Positions 1 to 5,511 of a DNA stretch of 8,027 nucleotides are shown piece by piece; the first letter of the stretch is position 1; each line of letters opens with the position of its first letter. Origin of the DNA: Thermoanaerobaculia bacterium (GTDB lineage: Bacteria; Acidobacteriota; Thermoanaerobaculia; UBA5066); NCBI GenBank assembly GCA_023717585.1, contig JAMQPJ010000194.1:1-8027 (forward strand), in the 5' to 3' direction. The position numbers and the translations under genes are program-made. A model generated the notes under the pieces. That model had not been told where the DNA came from and ran no database searches. It saw only the letters and a program-made list of their open reading frames with translations.

Positions 1-971
1 TTTCATTCATGGACCAGGGTTCGGCCGTGCTCATCGCGGACAGCGAAGGCCGGCTCGTCGAGGATATCCGCCCGATGACGAGCCTCTACGTCTCGTGCGT
101 CGCCGAGCAGGACGGCCGCAAGGAGACGAACGCCTACAACGTGGCAGGGCGCGCGGACCTCGGCTACTACACGCCGGAGCGCCTGGAGCGCGCCGTGAAG
201 GAGGCCGTCTCGCGCACCACGATCCTCTTCGAGGCCGTGCAGCCGCCGGCCGGCGAGATGCCCGTCGTTCTCGCCGCGGGTTCCTCCGGCATCCTCCTCC
301 ACGAGGCGATCGGGCACGGGATGGAGGCGGACTTCAACCGCAAGGGCACGTCCATCTATTCGGACAAGATCGCGAAGGCGATCGCGAAGCCGTTCGTGAA
401 CATCGTCGACGAAGGCACTCAGACGGCCGCGCGCGGCGCCCTCAACGTGGACGACGAGGGCATGCCGGCCGGCCGGACGATGCTCGTGGAGAACGGGATT
501 CTCACGACGTACCTCCACGACTCCATTTCGGCGAAGCACTACGGGGTGAAGCCCACGGGGAACGGGCGGCGCGAGAGCTACCAGCACGCGCCGATGCCGC
601 GCATGCGCTCGACGTACATGCTGCCGGGACCGCACAAGACCGAGGAGATCATCGCGTCGGTGAAGAAGGGCATCTTCTGCTCGAGCTTCACGAACGGCCA
701 GGTGAACATCGGACCCGGCGATTTCACGTTCTACGTCAAGAACGGGTTCCTCATCGAGGACGGGGCGCTCACGAAACCCATCAAGGACGTGAACATCATC
801 GGCAACGGCCCGAAGGTCCTCGAGAAGATCGACATGGTCTCGGACGACCTGAAGATCGACGAGGGCGGCTGGACGTGCGGCAAGAACGGCCAGAGCGTCC
901 CCGTCTCGCAGGGCATTCCGACGGTGCGCGTGGCGTCGATCACGGTCGGCGGCCGCGGCGCGAAGGGCTGA
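1..971 (+). CDS. tldD: TldD metallopeptidase subunit, 5' end cut off by the window
   Basis: Catalytic subunit of the TldD/TldE heterodimeric zinc metallopeptidase. In known systems it degrades unfolded peptides and trims modified peptides such as microcin B17. The open frame enters from the window edge (the codons before the ATG at 9 are open), so that ATG is internal. About 321 residues are visible against about 480 for E. coli TldD, so roughly the N-terminal third is missing. Counting from the ATG at 9, the metal site HEAIGH is at residues 98-103 (bases 300-317), followed by the family block GMEADFNRKGTSIYSDK. Near the end is WTCGKNGQSVPV, whose Cys290 matches the third zinc ligand of the family. 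The protein closes with the usual ITVGG tail. The stop lies 10 bases before tldE, so the pair is almost certainly co-transcribed. All visible catalytic residues are intact. Confidence 0.96.
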   Translation, partial: SFMDQGSAVLIADSEGRLVEDIRPMTSLYVSCVAEQDGRKETNAYNVAGRADLGYYTPERLERAVKEAVSRTTILFEAVQPPAGEMPVVLAAGSSGILLHEAIGHGMEADFNRKGTSIYSDKIAKAIAKPFVNIVDEGTQTAARGALNVDDEGMPAGRTMLVENGILTTYLHDSISAKHYGVKPTGNGRRESYQHAPMPRMRSTYMLPGPHKTEEIIASVKKGIFCSSFTNGQVNIGPGDFTFYVKNGFLIEDGALTKPIKDVNIIGNGPKVLEKIDMVSDDLKIDEGGWTCGKNGQSVPVSQGIPTVRVASITVGGRGAKG

Positions 972-976
972 GGGGG
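971..976 (+). promoter_or_regulatory. ribosome binding site of tldE
   Basis: AGGGGG begins in the tldD stop codon and lies 5 bases before the ATG at 982. It is the only purine-rich stretch at a suitable distance and supports that start. Its overlap with the tldD stop suggests translational coupling of the two subunits. Confidence 0.55.
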
Positions 977-981
977 CGAGC

Positions 982-2313
982 ATGTCGAAAACTTCCTCCC
1001 TCACCGCCATCGGAACCGACGCTGTCGCCCTTGCGAAAAAGAAAGGCGCCGGCGAGGCCTGCGCCGGAGTGCATCGCGTGCGCGAGATCTCGATCGACTG
1101 GCGCGACGGCAGGCTCGAAAAGGTCCACGAGGCCACGACGCGCGGTCTCTCGCTGCGCCTCTTCGTGGACGGCCGCTACGCGGCCGCGTCCACGAGCGAC
1201 CTGAGGCCCGAGGCGCTCGAGGCGTTCGTCCAGGAATCCATCGCCGTGGCGCGGACGCTCGCGAAGGACCCGTTCCGGGCGCTGCCCGAGCCCGCGCTTT
1301 ACGCCGGCCAGGCGGCCGTGGACCTGAAGATCCACGACGCGCGCTACGCGGAAGTCTCGCCGGAGAAGCGCCTCCGACTCGCGAAGGAGATCGAGGCTGC
1401 CTGCCGCGCGGTTCCGGGGCACGAGTCGATCAACTCCGTGACGTCCGGCGTATCCGACATCCTGAGCGAGACGGCGCTCGTGTGCTCGAACGGTTTCACG
1501 GGCTCGCGCGCGGACACGCAGTTCTGGGCCGGCGCCGAGGTGAGCGCGAAAGACCCGGACGGCCGAAAGCCGCAGGAGTGGGCGTACATGGGGAGGCGCT
1601 TCGTCGCGGAGCTGCCTTCCGCGATGGAGATCGGAACGGAGGCCGCGAAGCGCGCACTCGCGCGCATCGGGTCGAAGAAATCGGAATCAGCCGTCCTCCC
1701 GATGGTCCTCGACAACCGGGCCGGCGGGCGTCTCGTCGGCGCGCTCTTTCAGGCGCTTTCCGGCGGCACGCTGCAGCAGAAGCGGTCCTTTCTCGAGGGA
1801 AAGCTGGGCCAGGAGATCGGAAGCGCCCGTCTCGACGTGACGGACGACCCTCTGCTCCCGAAGGGTCTCGCGTCCCGCCTCTACGACGGAGAAGGGATGG
1901 CCGCCAGGCGCCGGCCGATCTTCACGGCGGGCGCCCTGAAGTCGTACTTCCTCGACACGTACTACGCGCGGAAGCTGAAGGTGAGCCCGACGACGGGCGG
2001 GCAGTCGAACCTCGCGTGGACGCTCGGGGCGAAGTCGAAGGAGGAGCTAGTCGCCGACGTCAAGGACGGCATCCTCGTGACGGGCTTCCTCGGAGGGAAC
2101 TCGAACTCCGCGACCGGAGACTTCTCGTTCGGCGTGGCGGGCTTCCGCGTCCACGACGGGAAACTCGCGGAACCGGTCTCCGAGATGAACATCGCGGGCA
2201 ACCACCTCGAGCTCTGGAAGCGGCTCCAGGCCGTCGGCAACGACCCGTATCCCTATTCCTCCTCACGCACGCCGACGCTCGTCTTCGACGGCGTCCAGTT
2301 CGCGGGGACCTGA
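982..2313 (+). CDS. tldE: TldE/PmbA, partner subunit of the TldD peptidase
   Basis: Non-catalytic partner of TldD. In the family, TldE has the same fold but no HExxxH metal site, and it helps form the closed chamber in which peptides are cut. The predicted 443 residues match the usual length (about 450 in E. coli PmbA). No HExxxH is present, as expected. Family landmarks are visible: GLASRLYDGEGMA around residues 295-307, SYFLDTYYARKL at 321-332, GILVTGFLGGNSNSATGDFS at 363-382, then EMNIAGNHLELW and a C-terminal TPTLVFDGVQFAGT. The ATG at 982 gives a full-length N-terminus and has a purine-rich site upstream. It lies 10 bases after tldD. No peptide-modification enzyme or precursor peptide gene is visible nearby, so the general peptide-degrading role is more likely than a dedicated natural-product role. 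Confidence 0.95.
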   Translation: MSKTSSLTAIGTDAVALAKKKGAGEACAGVHRVREISIDWRDGRLEKVHEATTRGLSLRLFVDGRYAAASTSDLRPEALEAFVQESIAVARTLAKDPFRALPEPALYAGQAAVDLKIHDARYAEVSPEKRLRLAKEIEAACRAVPGHESINSVTSGVSDILSETALVCSNGFTGSRADTQFWAGAEVSAKDPDGRKPQEWAYMGRRFVAELPSAMEIGTEAAKRALARIGSKKSESAVLPMVLDNRAGGRLVGALFQALSGGTLQQKRSFLEGKLGQEIGSARLDVTDDPLLPKGLASRLYDGEGMAARRRPIFTAGALKSYFLDTYYARKLKVSPTTGGQSNLAWTLGAKSKEELVADVKDGILVTGFLGGNSNSATGDFSFGVAGFRVHDGKLAEPVSEMNIAGNHLELWKRLQAVGNDPYPYSSSRTPTLVFDGVQFAGT

Positions 2314-2335
2314 GAAAGCCGCTCGCGTCTCCCTC

Positions 2336-3886
2336 TCAGTCGCAGGAGCCCGGCGCCTTCGCCGCTTTCGCGAGGGCGCGGCAGGCGTCGACCGCACCCC
2401 ATCCGAACGTGTCGTCCTTGCCCGGCGGGCCGAGGTCGCTCGCGGTGGACGTCAGGATGTCCTCGACCTCCTTCGGGGAAAGACCCGGGTGCGCCGACAG
2501 GAGAAGCGCCACGACCCCGCTGACGTGCGCCGTCGCGATCGACGTGCCCGTGGACGGACCGTACCTGCCGTCCGGCAGCGTCGTGAAGACGTTCACGCCG
2601 GGAGCCACGACCTTGACGTGCGGGCCCCGGTTCGCCCTCTCGTAGACCTTGTCGTTCGAGTCGATGGCCGAGACGGCGATCACGTTCGGGAGAGCCGCGG
2701 GATACCGGGGCGGCGCCGAGGGCCCCGAGTTCCCGGCGGCGGCCACGACGACGACGCCCCGCGAGACGGCGCGGTCGACGAGCTGCCTCACGAGAGGGTC
2801 GTAAGGGCCCGCGAGGCTCAGACTCGCGACGGAAGCGCCCTTGACGACGGCGAAGTCGAGCCCGCGAGCCACGCCTTCGGATACGCAGGCCTCCGGCGCG
2901 TGCGGGACCTTCGGAGCGCAGACCCGGGCCGAGAAGATCTCGGCGTCGGGCGCAACGCCGTAGATCCCGATCCTGTTGTTCGGCTCGGCCGCGATCGCGC
3001 CGGTCATGGACGTCCCGTGCGGGTCGCGCTCGTACGTCCCGCCCTGAACGAAGCTGACCTTCTCCGCGATGCGCCTTTTCAGGTCGGGGTGCCGGAAGTC
3101 GACGCCCGAGTCGAGGACGACGAGCTTCACGTTCTTGCCCGTGGACGTCCGGTGGGCCGCCTCGACCCCCATGCGCCTCGGCCCCCACTGCTCGGCAGCG
3201 TAGGGGTCGTTGTATGCGAGCTGCGCCAGCTCGTAGACGAAGTTCGGCTGGGCGAGGCGAACCGCGGGGTCCTTCTGGGCCTGGAGGACGGCAAGGGGAA
3301 CGGAGGAGCCCGGCGGAAGCGTCAGGAGCGAGACTCGCCGATGGATGGACGGGAGCTCGAAGCTCTCCGATCGTGTGACGGTCCCGTGAACGTGCTCGGC
3401 GGGTGGCCGCTGCGAACCGCGGGCGCCGTCGTCGAACGCGAGCATCACTTGCGCAGGTGCGTACTCGCCCGGGTCGAGCCGCTTCAGCTCTTCCTCGGGC
3501 CACAGGACCTTGAGGCGCACGTGGAAGAGATCCACGTCCTGCGCGCAAAGGAGGTCGGCCTTGCAGTCGAGGCAGTGCACCGTCACGTCGCCCTCGACTT
3601 CGCCCACGTCGAGTCCCGAGGCGTTCACGGTGACCGGAACTGTACCGGCGGCGCCGGGTGCGACCTCGACGGACCGCGCCGCCGGGAAGGTCATCCACGT
3701 CAGCCCCGGTTCCGTGGTCACCTCGAACGTGTGCGTCGCCTTGCACCGGTTCGTGGCCGTGACGGTCGTCGGCGCGCGCTTTCCTTTCTCGAGCTGGAGG
3801 TTCCACGGCCTCGGCGGCGCTGCGAAGGCCGGCGCCCAGCCGGGCGCGATTCCGACCAGGAGTAGAAGGGATGCCGCGCGTCTCAT
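2336..3886 (-). CDS. secreted S8 (subtilisin-family) serine protease with N-terminal Ig-like domain
   Basis: Predicted exported endopeptidase of 516 residues. A Sec-type signal peptide (MRRAASLLLLVG..., probable cleavage after Ala22 in AFA/APP) is followed by a beta-rich, BACON/Ig-like segment (about 30-128) containing FPAARSVEVAPG and VTVNASGLDVGEVEG. Next comes a propeptide-like segment (about 140-222) ending in a QPNFVYEL-type motif, as in fervidolysin-like prodomains. The catalytic domain (about 235-505) shows Asp259 (VVLDSGVD), His290 (DPHGTSM), oxyanion Asn386 (AAAGNSG) and Ser449 (GTSIATAHVSG). The usual Pro four residues after the serine is Ala453. Eight cysteines follow the signal peptide, including a CxxC-x5-C cluster at 105-114 and pairs at 323/334 and 502/515, which suggests disulfides. 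The gene starts 19 bases after guaB on the same strand with only a weak GGCGGA site, so it is probably expressed from the guaB transcript. Its substrate is unknown. Confidence 0.93.
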   Translation of the reverse strand: MRRAASLLLLVGIAPGWAPAFAAPPRPWNLQLEKGKRAPTTVTATNRCKATHTFEVTTEPGLTWMTFPAARSVEVAPGAAGTVPVTVNASGLDVGEVEGDVTVHCLDCKADLLCAQDVDLFHVRLKVLWPEEELKRLDPGEYAPAQVMLAFDDGARGSQRPPAEHVHGTVTRSESFELPSIHRRVSLLTLPPGSSVPLAVLQAQKDPAVRLAQPNFVYELAQLAYNDPYAAEQWGPRRMGVEAAHRTSTGKNVKLVVLDSGVDFRHPDLKRRIAEKVSFVQGGTYERDPHGTSMTGAIAAEPNNRIGIYGVAPDAEIFSARVCAPKVPHAPEACVSEGVARGLDFAVVKGASVASLSLAGPYDPLVRQLVDRAVSRGVVVVAAAGNSGPSAPPRYPAALPNVIAVSAIDSNDKVYERANRGPHVKVVAPGVNVFTTLPDGRYGPSTGTSIATAHVSGVVALLLSAHPGLSPKEVEDILTSTASDLGPPGKDDTFGWGAVDACRALAKAAKAPGSCD

Positions 3887-3896
3887 GGGCCGGAAG

Positions 3897-3902
3897 TCCG
3901 CC
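3897..3902 (-). promoter_or_regulatory. weak ribosome binding site of the S8 protease
   Basis: GGCGGA on the minus strand ends 10 bases before the ATG at 3886 and lies within the 19-base gap after the guaB stop. The match is poor and the spacing long, so translation may depend partly on ribosomes finishing guaB. The start itself is supported mainly by the signal peptide that begins there. Confidence 0.3.
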
Positions 3903-3905
3903 GGA

Positions 3906-5378
3906 TCAAATCTCTTCGCGCCGGTAGTTCGGAGCTTCTTTCGTGATGATGACGTCGTGCGCGTGGCTCTCTTTGAGGCCGGCCGCCGTGATGCGCACGA
4001 ATTTCGCCTTCTTCACCAGCTCGGGCAGGCTCGCGGCGCCCGCGAGGCCCATGCCCGAACGCACGCCCCCGGTGAGCTGCGCCAGGAGCGTCGAGACGGG
4101 GCCCTTGTGAGGCACCATGCCCTCGATGCCCTCGGGCACCATCTTTCGGGGCTCTTCCTCGTCCTGGAAGTAGCGGTCCGCCGAGCCCTGTTTCATGGCT
4201 CCGAGCGAGCCCATGCCGCGGTATGCCTTGAACGTGCGGCCCTGGTAGAGGATGGTCTCGCCGGGCGCTTCGTCCGTGCCCGCGAAAAGGCTGCCGATCA
4301 TCACGGAGTGCGCGCCTGCGGCGAGGGCCTTCGTGACGTCGCCCGAGAACTTGATCCCGCCGTCCGCGACGAGCGAGACGTTCGACTTGCCGGCGCCCCT
4401 CACGCACTCGCGGATCGCGTGAATCTGCGGCACCCCCGCGCCGGTGACGACGCGCGTCGTGCAGATGGAACCAGGGCCGATGCCGATCTTCACGGCGTCC
4501 GCGCCGCGGCGCACGAGGTCGCGCGTGCCTTCGGCGGTGGCGACGTTTCCCGCGAGCACGGGTGTCGACGGGAACCTTCTCTTCAGGGACTTCAGGGCGG
4601 AAAGCACGCCCTCGCTGTGGCCGTGGGAGGAGTCGAGGACGAGGAGGTCGACCTTCGCGGTGACGAGCTCGCGCGAGCGGTCGAGGAGGTCGCCGCTCAC
4701 ACCCACGGCCGCCGCCACGCGCAGGCGTCCGAAGGAGTCCTTGCACGCGCTCGGGTACTTGATCTGCTTCTGGATGTCCTTGACGGTGATGAGGCCCTTG
4801 AGATTCCCCGCTTTGTCCACGACGAGCAGCTTTTCGATCCGGTGACGGTGGAGGAGCTCCTTGGCCTGCTCGAGAGTCGTGCCCGGCGGACAGGTCACGA
4901 GGTTCTCCTTCGTCATTCGTTCGGAGATGGGGAGGTCCATGCGCGTCTCGAAGCGGAGATCGCGGTTCGTCAGGATCCCGACGAGCTTGCCGCGGTCGTC
5001 CACGACGGGGACGCCCGAGATCCGGAAGTTCGCCATCACCTCGAGAGCCTCCGAGATTTTCTGCGTCGGGCGGCACGTGACGGGGTCGACGATCATCCCG
5101 CTCTCCGAGCGTTTCACCTTGTCGACCTCGGCGGCCTGGGCCTCGATCGTCAGGTTCTTGTGAATGACGCCGAGGCCTCCGTTCTGGGCCATCGCGATCG
5201 CGAGGCGCGACTCGGTGACCGTGTCCATCGCGGCCGAGAGAATGGGGATGTTCAGCCCGATCCCCGGCGCGAGCCTCGTCTTCAGGTCGGTCTCGGCCGG
5301 GTGGACTTTCGAGCGGGCGGGTAGGATGAGAACGTCGTCGAACGTGAGGGCGAGCGGGATTTCCCGTTCATTCACCAT
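3906..5378 (-). CDS. guaB: inosine-5'-monophosphate dehydrogenase
   Basis: Cytoplasmic enzyme that oxidises IMP to XMP with NAD+, the committed step of GMP synthesis. Its 490 residues match the bacterial norm (488 in E. coli). The N-terminal LTFDDVLILPA block is at residues 11-21. Two CBS domains (about 95-145 and 155-205), the usual site of allosteric control by nucleotides, are inserted in the barrel. Catalytic features are intact: Asp249 in LDSSHGHSEG, the active-site loop GPGSICTTR with nucleophile Cys306, LVADGGIKFSGD around 336-347, GMGSLGAM, and the flap Arg402-Tyr403. The C-terminus has the expected SHAHDVIITKEAPNY. An in-frame TGA lies only nine bases upstream, which fixes the start at the ATG at 5378. 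That start has no Shine-Dalgarno of its own. The secreted protease gene follows 19 bases downstream. Confidence 0.98.
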   Translation of the reverse strand: MVNEREIPLALTFDDVLILPARSKVHPAETDLKTRLAPGIGLNIPILSAAMDTVTESRLAIAMAQNGGLGVIHKNLTIEAQAAEVDKVKRSESGMIVDPVTCRPTQKISEALEVMANFRISGVPVVDDRGKLVGILTNRDLRFETRMDLPISERMTKENLVTCPPGTTLEQAKELLHRHRIEKLLVVDKAGNLKGLITVKDIQKQIKYPSACKDSFGRLRVAAAVGVSGDLLDRSRELVTAKVDLLVLDSSHGHSEGVLSALKSLKRRFPSTPVLAGNVATAEGTRDLVRRGADAVKIGIGPGSICTTRVVTGAGVPQIHAIRECVRGAGKSNVSLVADGGIKFSGDVTKALAAGAHSVMIGSLFAGTDEAPGETILYQGRTFKAYRGMGSLGAMKQGSADRYFQDEEEPRKMVPEGIEGMVPHKGPVSTLLAQLTGGVRSGMGLAGAASLPELVKKAKFVRITAAGLKESHAHDVIITKEAPNYRREEI

Positions 5379-5384
5379 GCGGAT

Positions 5385-5405
5385 TCATATCACAACGGTC
5401 CCCAT
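5385..5405 (-). CDS. possible six-codon leader ORF ahead of guaB
   Basis: On the minus strand, ATG at 5405 begins a six-codon frame (M-G-T-V-V-I) ending in TGA at 5387-5385. It follows the strong Shine-Dalgarno GGGAGG (5415-5410) by 4 bases. guaB begins 6 bases after its stop, in the same frame, and lacks a ribosome site of its own. The arrangement would suit translation reinitiation or coupling. The peptide is too short to be judged by homology, and the ATG could be chance. An alternative reading is a nonsense change in a slightly longer ancestral guaB start, but the 490-residue protein is already normal length. Confidence 0.3.
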   Translation of the reverse strand: MGTVVI

Positions 5406-5440
5406 TTGACCTCCCTCGCGCCTGGTGATCTAGTTATCAT
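5406..5440 (+). promoter_or_regulatory. candidate sigma-70-type promoter for the ABC importer operon
   Basis: TTGACC at 5406-5411 matches five of six bases of a -35 box. It is followed after 17 bases by TCTAGT (5429-5434, four of six), within the AT-richer TCTAGTTATCAT. Other registers, such as TATCAT at 5435-5440, have poorer spacing. A weak TGAT-N6-ATCA inverted repeat (5426-5439) overlaps the -10 area. The element sits in a 133-base divergent spacer and would give a leader of about 65 bases before the gene at 5512. The same bases on the other strand carry the Shine-Dalgarno of the guaB leader. I could not pick a convincing promoter for guaB in the spacer. Confidence 0.35.
5410..5416 (-). 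promoter_or_regulatory. strong Shine-Dalgarno in the guaB leader
   Basis: AGGGAGG on the minus strand is the best ribosome-binding match in the guaB leader. It ends 31 bases before the guaB ATG, too far to serve it directly, but 4 bases before the ATG of the six-codon leader frame at 5405. Confidence 0.5.
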
Positions 5441-5466
5441 CGCGACCAAGAGCAGAACCCGGATCC

Positions 5467-5483
5467 TTCAACGTCGACGTCAA
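5467..5483 (+). repeat. imperfect inverted repeat in the importer leader
   Basis: The stretch TTCAACGTC followed by GACGTCAA is a near-palindrome whose core, ACGTCGACGT at 5471-5480, is perfect. It can also be read as a tandem ACGTCG/ACGTCA. It lies between the candidate promoter and the ribosome site of the solute-binding protein, where a repressor site would be plausible. It could be chance in GC-rich DNA. Confidence 0.3.
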
Positions 5484-5497
5484 GGCCGAAACCGGCC
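5484..5497 (+). promoter_or_regulatory. small hairpin directly abutting the Shine-Dalgarno of the importer operon
   Basis: GGCCG and CGGCC form a perfect five-base-pair, all-GC stem with an AAAC loop. The stem ends exactly where the GGAGGAG ribosome site begins at 5498. It is too short for a terminator and has no U-tract. It could stabilise the leader or keep the ribosome site unpaired. Confidence 0.35.
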
Positions 5498-5504
5498 GGA
5501 GGAG
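5498..5504 (+). promoter_or_regulatory. ribosome binding site of the solute-binding protein gene
   Basis: GGAGGAG, 7 bases before the ATG at 5512, is the strongest and best-spaced Shine-Dalgarno in the window. It fits the high expression normal for periplasmic binding proteins. Confidence 0.8.
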
Positions 5505-5511
5505 TGCGGTC

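Noticed and set aside
1..2313. TldD/TldE as part of a modified-peptide (RiPP) natural product cluster.
   Set aside because: No short precursor-peptide gene, cyclodehydratase, radical SAM enzyme or dedicated exporter is visible in the window. tldDE is widespread as a housekeeping pair.
2314..2335. Possible bidirectional intrinsic terminator between the convergent genes.
   Set aside because: The 22 bases contain no inverted repeat able to form a stable stem and no T or A run.
3510..5324. A 604-codon open frame on the plus strand, antisense to guaB and the start of the protease gene.
   Set aside because: It has no recognisable domain and a skewed Arg/Ala/Val/His composition. Long antisense frames are expected opposite GC-rich genes, and guaB is certain.
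5379..5511. Possible purine-sensing riboswitch ahead of guaB.
   Set aside because: The spacer is only 133 bases and shared with a divergent gene. I see no three-way-junction stem pairs or conserved purine-riboswitch core on the guaB strand.
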